DNA of 37,996 nt, from positions 1 through 37,996 of the forward strand of contig CAMDVZ010000004.1 in the NCBI GenBank assembly GCA_945878895.1. Direction: 5' to 3'. The translations under genes were made by a program, and so were the position numbers. The notes beneath the pieces are model-generated. The model worked only from the letters and a program-made list of their open reading frames with translations, was not told where the DNA came from and did no database searches. The first letter of the stretch is position 1. The number at the start of each line of letters is the position of its first letter. Origin of the DNA: Caenispirillum bisanense (GTDB taxonomy: Bacteria > Pseudomonadota > Alphaproteobacteria > Reyranellales > Reyranellaceae). Shown here piece by piece: positions 1 to 6,292 of this stretch.

Positions 1-150
1 ATGGAGAACGTCTGGGCCTACCTGCGCCAGAACAAGCTCTGCGCCCGGGTCTGGAACACCTGCGACGAGATCCTCGACGCCTGTCAAAGCGCCTGGCGCT
101 TCCTCGTCGACGATCCAGCCCGGATCCGCTCCATCGGCACCAGGAAATAG
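1..150 (+). CDS. IS630-family transposase, C-terminal end (partial, cut by window edge)
   Basis: The first 49 codons, ending in TAG, read as the extreme C-terminus of an IS630/Tc1-type DDE transposase. The ENVWAYLRQNKL stretch is the usual segment holding the last acidic residue of the DDE triad (Glu at the second codon here), and the end FLVDDPARIRSIGTR is typical of the family. The leading ATG is therefore almost certainly an internal codon and the gene continues to the left of the window. The enzyme would cut and join insertion sequence ends at TA targets. It lies directly beside a truncated toxin gene, which suggests the element or its relic broke that gene. Identification rests on recognised family motifs; activity cannot be judged from this fragment. 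Confidence 0.8.
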   Translation: MENVWAYLRQNKLCARVWNTCDEILDACQSAWRFLVDDPARIRSIGTRK

Positions 151-154
151 GCGT

Positions 155-502
155 GTGTCACTCGATAAGTCGGCTGGTATGACATCGGGTCAGTACATGA
201 CGCTGATTCAGCCGACTCCGTTCATCGCGACGGATGCCCGCGATTTGAGATGGAAGCACGGCATCGTGTTGAGCGGCGCCGACTACATTCACGTGGCGTC
301 GGCGCTCGCCGTGAAGTGTCTTGAATTCATCACGACGGACAACAAGATCCTGCAGTCCGCATCGAAGCTGAAGCAACTTGGCACGAGGCCATGCACCGCC
401 GCGAAGACGGCGCTCCTCCCGGATCGATACCGGCAGGAAGGAATGTTCGACGGGAAGGTCACCGTCGGCAAGCGCCCAACCGGCAAAGGCGGAAAGGCCT
501 AG
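155..502 (+). pseudogene. PIN-domain (VapC-like) toxin remnant, 5' truncated
   Basis: This reading frame of 115 codons with a GTG start has a core that looks like the C-terminal half of a PIN-domain ribonuclease: ARDLRWKHG, then SGADYIHVASAL, then FITTDNKIL. These match the late helix-strand part of the fold, with the acidic residue before IHVASAL and the TTD motif. The N-terminal part that should carry the first catalytic Asp is missing, and the first 30 or so residues look like read-in sequence from the adjacent insertion element. No antitoxin gene accompanies it. I infer a toxin gene interrupted by IS630 insertion. A short intact protein is possible but would lack half of the active site. 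Confidence 0.55.
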
Positions 503-681
503 TCAACCCACCGCCGTCACCGCATGTGCGATCGAGTGCGACGAAGGCGAAGTCCAGGGGTCAGGCAGCGGGCGTCCCACTGCCAGATGCGACGATGGGC
601 ACGGAGCGGATACAGTCGCCAACCGGTGTCGCCGAGCCCCCTTTGCGCGACCGCGACGACGCAACAGGCGCCGAAGACGAA

Positions 682-711
682 AGGTCCCTCGGCAAGCTCG
701 GGATGACACCG
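682..711 (-). repeat. Dispersed 30-bp repeat (copy 3, inverted)
   Basis: The reverse complement is identical over 30 bases to 8921-8950 and 9218-9247 (core GTCATCCCGAGCTTGCCGAG). It sits in the otherwise gene-free stretch 503-773, just past the 3' end of the minus-strand permease gene. It lacks the paired downstream arm present in the other two copies, so it may be a half element. Confidence 0.8.
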
Positions 712-773
712 GAGGTGTATCGCCCGCGCGATTCGACGCAGCCGCAAGCAGCACCCGACCCCGAACCCCGCCC

Positions 774-2471
774 CTACCGTCGCCGCCACGCCTGGAAACG
801 GTGCAGCACGAACCGGTCGGCCACGAGATGCGCGGCCTTCACGCTGGCTGCCGTCACCACGATCATCACGCACATCGCCGCGGCCGCCGCCACCGCACCG
901 GTGTCCTCGATGTTCACCGCGGCGATCGAGGCGAGCTTGGTGTCGGTCGAATAGAGGAAGATGGCGGCCGACACCGTCGTCAGCGCGTTGACGAACATGT
1001 AGATCGCGATGTCGACCAGGGTGGGCAGGCAGATCGGCACCGTGACGCGGAAAAACGTGCGCCACACCGGCACCTTCAGCGAGGCCGAGACGGCCTCGAA
1101 CTCGGGGTCGATCTGCTTGAGCGCCGTCGTCGCGGTCAGATGGGCGGTCGTGTAGAAGTGCGCGATGGTGTTGAGCGTCAGGATCGCCATCGTGCCGTAG
1201 AGAAAATTCAGCGGGTTGGCGGGCGCGTTGAAAAAGAAAATGTAGCTCAGGCCCAGCACCAGGCCCGGCACCGCCATCGGCACGAAGGCCAGCAGCTGGG
1301 CCACGGCGCGGCCGAGCGCGAAGCCCCGCGTGCGCTCCATCAGCCAGGCGCCGGCGAAGATGAGCGCGGTGCCGAAGATCGCGGTGCCGAAGGCCAGCTC
1401 GATCGAGTTGGCGAAGGAGTTCCAGCCGTTGGCGTCGAAATTGCCGAACGCGTAATTGGCCCAGCTCAGGCTCAGATTGTAGGGCCAGTATTTGATCAGC
1501 GAACCCCACACCGCCATGCCGAGCACCGCCAGGATGCCGGCGGCAATGGTCAGGCAAAACGCCAGCAGGGCCAGATCGCGGCCGGCTTGCGGTCGCGGCA
1601 TCAGCGGCACCGCGCGCGCCGTCAGCATCGCGACCTGGCGGCGCTGCACGATCCTGTCGACCACGAAGGCGAGTGCTGCCGGCGCCAGCAGCACCATGCC
1701 GACCACGGCGCCCATCTCGAAATTCTGCTGGCCGATCACCTGCTTGTAGACGTCGGTGGCGAGCACGTTGAAATTGCCGCCGATCACCTTGGCGATGCCG
1801 AAATCGGTCAGCACCAGGGTGAACACCACCAGCATGGCGCTGATCAGGCCGTAGCGGACGCCGGGCAGGGTGACGGTGAGGAATATCCGCAATGGCGAGG
1901 CACGCAGCGAGATCGCGGCCTCGTACAGGCGCGAATCGGCCAGGGCGAGCGCGGTGACCAGGATCATCGTGGCGTGCGGGAAGCAGTAGAACACCTGGGC
2001 CGTGACGATGCCCTCGAAGCCGTAGATCGAGCCGCCGCCCAGCAGGGCCTTGAAGAAGCCCTGGTTGCCGAACAGGTAGATCAGCGCCAGGCCCGGCAAC
2101 AGCGAGGGCGCGAAAATCGGCACCAGCGCCACGCCCTGGAAGAACCAGCGGAACGGCAGCACGGCCCGCGTCAGGGCGTAGGCGTAGACGAAGGCCAGCG
2201 GCACCACGATCAGGGTGACCATCGCGGCAACGTGCAGGCTGTTGAGCGCGGAGTGGAACAGGGCCGGCGTGGAGAAATAGGTCGCGTAGTTGGCGAGGCC
2301 GACGAAGGCGCCGTCGCGGTTCTGGAAGCTCTTGGACAATAGCGTCCATAGCGGCAAGGCGACGGCCAGCAGCAGCCAGGCGATCAGCAACAGCAGGCCC
2401 GCCCGCATGATCAGGTCGTCGCGCGAGGCCGCGACCTTCGCCGTCGACCGGGAACCGCCGAACCACGCCAT
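774..2471 (-). CDS. Putative 2-aminoethylphosphonate ABC transporter, fused permease (PhnU2-type)
   Basis: This 565-residue inner-membrane protein has about twelve hydrophobic segments in two homologous halves, the arrangement of the Fe(III)/phosphonate FbpB-like permeases. Each half carries an EAA-like cytoplasmic loop that docks the ATPase: near ISLRASPLRIFLTVTLPG in the first half and ASLKVPVWRTFFRVTVP in the second. It starts four bases after the ATPase stop and is the last gene of a three-gene importer operon (binding protein, ATPase, permease). The cytosolic N-terminus (MAWFGGSRSTAKV) is short. Assignment to the AEP subgroup comes mainly from its partner binding protein and the nearby phnWAY genes; on its own it could be called an iron or spermidine-type permease. 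Confidence 0.85.
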   Translation of the reverse strand: MAWFGGSRSTAKVAASRDDLIMRAGLLLLIAWLLLAVALPLWTLLSKSFQNRDGAFVGLANYATYFSTPALFHSALNSLHVAAMVTLIVVPLAFVYAYALTRAVLPFRWFFQGVALVPIFAPSLLPGLALIYLFGNQGFFKALLGGGSIYGFEGIVTAQVFYCFPHATMILVTALALADSRLYEAAISLRASPLRIFLTVTLPGVRYGLISAMLVVFTLVLTDFGIAKVIGGNFNVLATDVYKQVIGQQNFEMGAVVGMVLLAPAALAFVVDRIVQRRQVAMLTARAVPLMPRPQAGRDLALLAFCLTIAAGILAVLGMAVWGSLIKYWPYNLSLSWANYAFGNFDANGWNSFANSIELAFGTAIFGTALIFAGAWLMERTRGFALGRAVAQLLAFVPMAVPGLVLGLSYIFFFNAPANPLNFLYGTMAILTLNTIAHFYTTAHLTATTALKQIDPEFEAVSASLKVPVWRTFFRVTVPICLPTLVDIAIYMFVNALTTVSAAIFLYSTDTKLASIAAVNIEDTGAVAAAAAMCVMIVVTAASVKAAHLVADRFVLHRFQAWRRR

Positions 2472-2475
2472 GGCG

Positions 2476-3594
2476 CTATCGGGCCGCGAACACGCGCAGC
2501 CGGTCGGCCGGCAAGGCGATGGCGATCGGCTTGCCGACGGCGAGGTCGAGATCGCGCATCAGGTTGCTGGAGAAATCCGCCACGATGGCGACCGGCGGCG
2601 ACGCCCCGGCGGATGGCCCCGTCGATACCGTCTTCAGCGTGGCGCGGCAGAAGGCGCCGAGGAAATCGAGATCGGCGATCTCGACGGCGATCCGGTTGAC
2701 CGCCGTCGCCGCCACGCCGCGGACCTGGATGTCCTCGGGCCGGATCGCCACCCGCACGGCGGTGCCGGCGGCGAGCCCATCGACGTCGGCGCAGACCAGA
2801 CGCAGGTCGCCGACGCGCGCGGTCCCGTCGCTTTCAAGCCGCCCGTCGAGGAAGGTCATGGCGCCCACGAAATCGGCGACGAAGGCGGTGGCGGGCCGGC
2901 GGTAGATTTCGTCGGGGGCACCGACCTGCTCGATCACGCCGTGGTTCATCACCACGATGCGATCGGCCATGGTCAATGCTTCTTCCTGGTCGTGCGTCAC
3001 CATGATGGTGGTAACGCCGAGCGTGCGTTGCAGCGCCTTGATCTCGTGACGCAAGCGCACCCGCACGCGCGCGTCGAGCGCCGACAGCGGCTCGTCGAGC
3101 AGCAGCAACCCCGGCGACATCGCGAGCGCCCGCGCCAGCGCCACGCGCTGCTGCTGGCCGCCCGACAGCTGGGCCGGATACTTCGCGCCTGAATCGGGCA
3201 GGCCGACCAGGGTCAGCAGGTCGCCGACGCGGGCGGCGATGGCGGCCCGGCCGGTCTTGCCGCCGACCAGGCCGTAGCCGACGTTGGCCGCCACGCTGAG
3301 ATTGGGAAACAGCGCGTAGGACTGGAACACGATGCCGAAATCGCGCCGCGACGGGGGCAGCAACGACACGTCGACGCCGCCCTGGCGGATCGTGCCGGAG
3401 GTTTGCGGATCGAGCCCGGCGATGGCGCGCAGCAACGTCGTCTTGCCGCAGCCCGAGGGCCCGAGAAAGCAAACGAACTCACCCTGCCGCATGTCGAGCG
3501 ACACGCCGCGCAGCGCCTCGAAATCACCGAACCGCTTGCCGAGCGCGCGCACCGACAGATAGGCCGGTGCGCCGGATTCCGCTGCCGTCGTCAT
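2476..3594 (-). CDS. Putative 2-aminoethylphosphonate ABC transporter, ATP-binding protein (PhnT2-type)
   Basis: This is an ATPase subunit that powers import through the permease encoded just downstream. It shows Walker A (GPSGCGKTT), a Q-loop (VFQSYALF), the signature [11 protein letters not shown], Walker B ([12 protein letters not shown]) and the switch histidine (MVTHDQEEA). The C-terminal third has the TOBE-like regulatory domain usual in the spermidine/iron/phosphonate subgroup (IRPEDIQV). I chose the ATG at 3594, whose product begins [10 protein letters not shown], because the family domain starts soon after. An in-frame ATG at 3633 would add 13 residues, and neither has a strong ribosome site. 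A hairpin-forming spacer of about 230 bases separates it from the binding-protein gene. Confidence 0.87.
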   Translation of the reverse strand: MTTAAESGAPAYLSVRALGKRFGDFEALRGVSLDMRQGEFVCFLGPSGCGKTTLLRAIAGLDPQTSGTIRQGGVDVSLLPPSRRDFGIVFQSYALFPNLSVAANVGYGLVGGKTGRAAIAARVGDLLTLVGLPDSGAKYPAQLSGGQQQRVALARALAMSPGLLLLDEPLSALDARVRVRLRHEIKALQRTLGVTTIMVTHDQEEALTMADRIVVMNHGVIEQVGAPDEIYRRPATAFVADFVGAMTFLDGRLESDGTARVGDLRLVCADVDGLAAGTAVRVAIRPEDIQVRGVAATAVNRIAVEIADLDFLGAFCRATLKTVSTGPSAGASPPVAIVADFSSNLMRDLDLAVGKPIAIALPADRLRVFAAR

Positions 3595-3709
3595 GCGCGA
3601 TGTTGCTCCCGGTCCGATCGTCGTTCGAAACATAGCCGCCCCGCCGGGCTACCGCATTCACACGTCCAGGCCCCGACGCGCACGTCACCCGATAGTGCTG
3701 GCGCCACTT

Positions 3710-3767
3710 TCATACCTTCCCCTGCCATCAGGGGGCGCAAGCGCTCCGGAGGCGGGGGAAGGTATGA
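3710..3767. repeat. Intercistronic inverted repeat
   Basis: Seventeen-base arms at 3710-3726 (TCATACCTTCCCCTGCC) and 3751-3767 (GGCGGGGGAAGGTATGA) pair with one mismatch, and the 24-base loop holds a further GCGC-AA-GCGC stem. It lies between the binding-protein gene and the ATPase gene of one operon. Such hairpins can protect the upstream binding-protein message or attenuate transcription, which would allow more binding protein than ATPase. It resembles the pyrimidine-rich arms of the larger repeat at 27228-27423. Confidence 0.75.
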
Positions 3768-3821
3768 GTCAGTGGATTTGAGGTGCCGCGTCCGTCGCGA
3801 GATGTGCGGACGCCCTTCAGC

Positions 3822-4862
3822 TCACTTCGGCGCCGACTTGGCGTCGTAGCGCTTCGTCCACTCCGCCAGCACGCGGGCGCGGTTGGTGGCCATCCAGTTG
3901 AGGTCGTTCTTGATCATCGCCTTCTCGCCGTCGGCGGGATAGTTGGCGGGGGCGGCCTTGACGTCGGGATGGGCGACGATGGCGTAGTACTTGCCGTAGA
4001 GCTCGTTGGCCTTGCGCGAGGCGGCCCAGTCCGCGAGCTTTTTCGCCGCGTCGGCGTTCTTCGTGCCCTTGACGATGGCGGTGGCTTCCATCTCCCAGCC
4101 CAGCCCTTCGCTGGGCACGATCAGGTCGATGGGGGCGCCCTTGGTCTTCTCGGAGGCGCCGCGCATGTCGAAGCCGATGCCGATCATGCGCTCGCCGCGG
4201 GCGGCCTGCACGCAGGGCGCCGAACCGGAATGGGTGTAGACGCCGATGTTCTCGTGCAGTCTGTCCATGTAGGCCCAGCCCTTTTCCTCGCCCATGGTCT
4301 GGAGCCAGGCCGCGATCGTCAGGTAACCGGTGCCCGACGACGCCGGGTTCGGCATCACGATCTTGCCCTTGTAGTCGGCCTTCAGCAGGTCGGCCCAGCT
4401 GGTGGGTTTGGGCGCCTTGGTCTTGTCGGCCTCGGCGGTGTTGAAGCAGACCACGGCGAGGAACGCGTCCATGCCGACCCACGATTGCGGGTTCTTGCCG
4501 CTGCGGAAGATCGGCTTGAGGCCATCGGCGCCGGCGGGAGTGTAGCCCTCGATCATGCCCTGGGCATCGAACAGCGCGACGCTGCTGGCGGCGAGGCCCC
4601 AGATCACGTCGGCGCGCGGATTGTCCTTTTCGGCCAGCAGGCGGGCGGTGATGACGCCCGTGGAGTCGCGCACCCAGGCGATCTCGATGGTCGGGTTGTC
4701 GGCCTCGAAGGCCTTCTTGTAGGGTTCGAGCTGGTCGTTCTCGAGCGCGGTGTAGACGGTCAGGCGGGTCTTCTGCGCCCATCCCTCGGCCGCCATGCCG
4801 GCCAGCGCCAGCAGCGCCGCGGCGCCCGCGAGGCCACGTTTCGTCCAGGTCGCGATAGCCAT
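3822..4862 (-). CDS. Putative 2-aminoethylphosphonate ABC transporter, periplasmic substrate-binding protein (PhnS2/AepX-type)
   Basis: This 346-residue protein has a signal peptide (positive KR, then GLAGAAALLALAGMAAEG, likely cleaved near residue 29) and an extracellular solute-binding fold of the Fe(III)/AEP family. The segments SGSAPCVQAARGE, PSEGLGWEMEATAIVKG and ELYGKYYAIVA are ones I associate with the AEP-binding subgroup. It would capture phosphonate in the periplasm and deliver it to the permease. The start is supported by GGGAG about eight bases upstream. It is the first gene of the importer operon and is divergent from the Rieske gene, so the two units share the 4863-5050 control region. 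The exact ligand, AEP or an N-methylated AEP, cannot be read from sequence. Confidence 0.88.
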   Translation of the reverse strand: MAIATWTKRGLAGAAALLALAGMAAEGWAQKTRLTVYTALENDQLEPYKKAFEADNPTIEIAWVRDSTGVITARLLAEKDNPRADVIWGLAASSVALFDAQGMIEGYTPAGADGLKPIFRSGKNPQSWVGMDAFLAVVCFNTAEADKTKAPKPTSWADLLKADYKGKIVMPNPASSGTGYLTIAAWLQTMGEEKGWAYMDRLHENIGVYTHSGSAPCVQAARGERMIGIGFDMRGASEKTKGAPIDLIVPSEGLGWEMEATAIVKGTKNADAAKKLADWAASRKANELYGKYYAIVAHPDVKAAPANYPADGEKAMIKNDLNWMATNRARVLAEWTKRYDAKSAPK

Positions 4863-4959
4863 CGTGTCGTCTCCCTTTGTTTCCCGTCGGCCGGTCGCGG
4901 CGCGCGCGCCAACGCCGGCATTTCGCCGATCGGGCCGGTTCGCCGCAAAAACCTTAGCA

Positions 4960-4975
4960 CCAAGGCAAGGCTTGG
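4960..4975. promoter_or_regulatory. Short dyad in the divergent importer/Rieske control region
   Basis: CCAAG-N6-CTTGG lies in the 188-base gap between the divergent binding-protein gene and the Rieske gene. Just downstream are two near-direct repeats, ATGTTTCAGGC and ATGTTTCGGCG, at about 5000-5021. These are candidate operator elements only; no clear -10/-35 pair was recognised. Confidence 0.3.
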
Positions 4976-5050
4976 CAAGACGCGGCTGTTAGACCGTCCA
5001 TGTTTCAGGCATGTTTCGGCGGCGGAATTCGTGCCTGTGGAGTGGATGCG

Positions 5051-6292
5051 ATGGACGGAACGCCCCTGGCGGCGTCGCGTGGCGGCGTCGACGTGAACGG
5101 ATTGATCGGGCGCCACCGCCCTGGTGGACCGCTGGAGCGACCCTTCTATGTCTCGCCGGAGATGTTCGCGGCCGACCTGGCCCGTATCCATTACCGGCAA
5201 TGGCTGTTCGTCGGCTACGCCTTCATGGTGCCGAAAACCGGCGACTTTTTTACCTATCAGGTCGGCACTGCCTCGGTGATCGTGGTGCGCGGCACCAACG
5301 GCGACATCCGCGCCTTCCACAATGTCTGCCGCCATCGCGGCTCGCGGATCTGCTCGACCGAAAGCGGCCACGCGCCGCGCCTGACCTGCCCCTATCACAG
5401 CTGGACCTACGATCTCGACGGCGCGCTGTTGCTCGACACCATGCGCGAGTTCGGCGTCGAGCGCGCCACGCTCGGCCTGAAGCCGGTGAAACTGATCGAC
5501 GCCGGCGGCCTGTTGTTCCTGTCGCTGGCCGACGATCCGCCGGATTTCTCCGAGGCCGCGGCGACCATTTCGCGCAAGATGCGTCCGCACCGCATCGACA
5601 AGGCAAAGATCGCCCACCAGGTCGACTATGTCGTGAAGGCCAACTGGAAGATCGTCTTCGAGAACAATCGCGAGTGCTACCACTGCGTCCCCAATCACCG
5701 CGAATACAACATCGCGGCCTACGACGTGCAGCGCGACCAGGCGCTGACCGATCCCGTCATGAAGGCGAAAATGGACGGCATCGTGGAACGCGCCAACGCC
5801 CGCTTCCGCGCGCTCGGCCTCGACGAGGGCGACGCCATGTCGACCATGACCGGCGCCTTCTGGCGCTGCCACCGCACGCCGGTGGTCGAGGGTTTCGTCA
5901 CGCAAAGCATGGACGGCAAGCCGCTGTCGCGTCTGATGGGCGACATCGGGGAGTGGGACAGCGGCACCTTGCGCACCACGATCTTCCCGAACTTCTGGCA
6001 GCACACCAATTGCGACTACGCCGCCGCGGCGCGCCTGACCCCGATCGCGCCCGACGAGACGCACGTGCGAGCCTGGTGGCTGGTCGACGAAAAGGCGGTC
6101 GAGGGCAAGGACTACACGATCGAGCGGCTGTTGCCGATCTGGGATATCACCAACCGCCAGGACTGGGCGATCTGCGATGCCCAGCAGGCCGGCGTGTCCT
6201 CGCCCGCCTACGTGCCGGGTCCCTACTCCACCGTGCGCGAACGCAACGTGGCGCAGTTTGTCGACTGGTACCTCGGCGAGATGCGGTCGTGA
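5051..6292 (+). CDS. Rieske non-haem iron oxygenase, GbcA-like (quaternary amine N-demethylase type)
   Basis: This 413-residue oxygenase alpha subunit has Rieske 2Fe-2S ligands Cys93 and His95 (CRHRGS) and Cys113 and His116 (CPYHSW). Its catalytic domain has ENNRECYHC followed by PNH, giving probable iron ligands His211 and His216, with Asp371 in QDWAICDAQQ as the likely third. The ENNRECYHC motif is characteristic of the glycine betaine monooxygenase GbcA and related amine demethylases rather than of aromatic dioxygenases. I chose ATG 5051 because GGAG lies eight bases upstream; an ATG at 5000 would add 17 unlikely residues. Its stop overlaps the next start. No dedicated reductase gene is adjacent. 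Substrate is unknown; I infer an N-methylated amine, perhaps a phosphonate. Confidence 0.88.
   Translation: MDGTPLAASRGGVDVNGLIGRHRPGGPLERPFYVSPEMFAADLARIHYRQWLFVGYAFMVPKTGDFFTYQVGTASVIVVRGTNGDIRAFHNVCRHRGSRICSTESGHAPRLTCPYHSWTYDLDGALLLDTMREFGVERATLGLKPVKLIDAGGLLFLSLADDPPDFSEAAATISRKMRPHRIDKAKIAHQVDYVVKANWKIVFENNRECYHCVPNHREYNIAAYDVQRDQALTDPVMKAKMDGIVERANARFRALGLDEGDAMSTMTGAFWRCHRTPVVEGFVTQSMDGKPLSRLMGDIGEWDSGTLRTTIFPNFWQHTNCDYAAAARLTPIAPDETHVRAWWLVDEKAVEGKDYTIERLLPIWDITNRQDWAICDAQQAGVSSPAYVPGPYSTVRERNVAQFVDWYLGEMRS

Noticed and set aside
378-2342. Very long plus-strand frame opposite the permease gene
   Set aside because: It is rich in Arg, Gly, His and Gln, has no domain features, and is the antisense shadow of a clear transporter permease in high-GC DNA.
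774-4862. Calling the importer an iron(III) transporter
   Set aside because: The fold is shared, but the binding-protein motifs and the phnWAY neighbours favour 2-aminoethylphosphonate.
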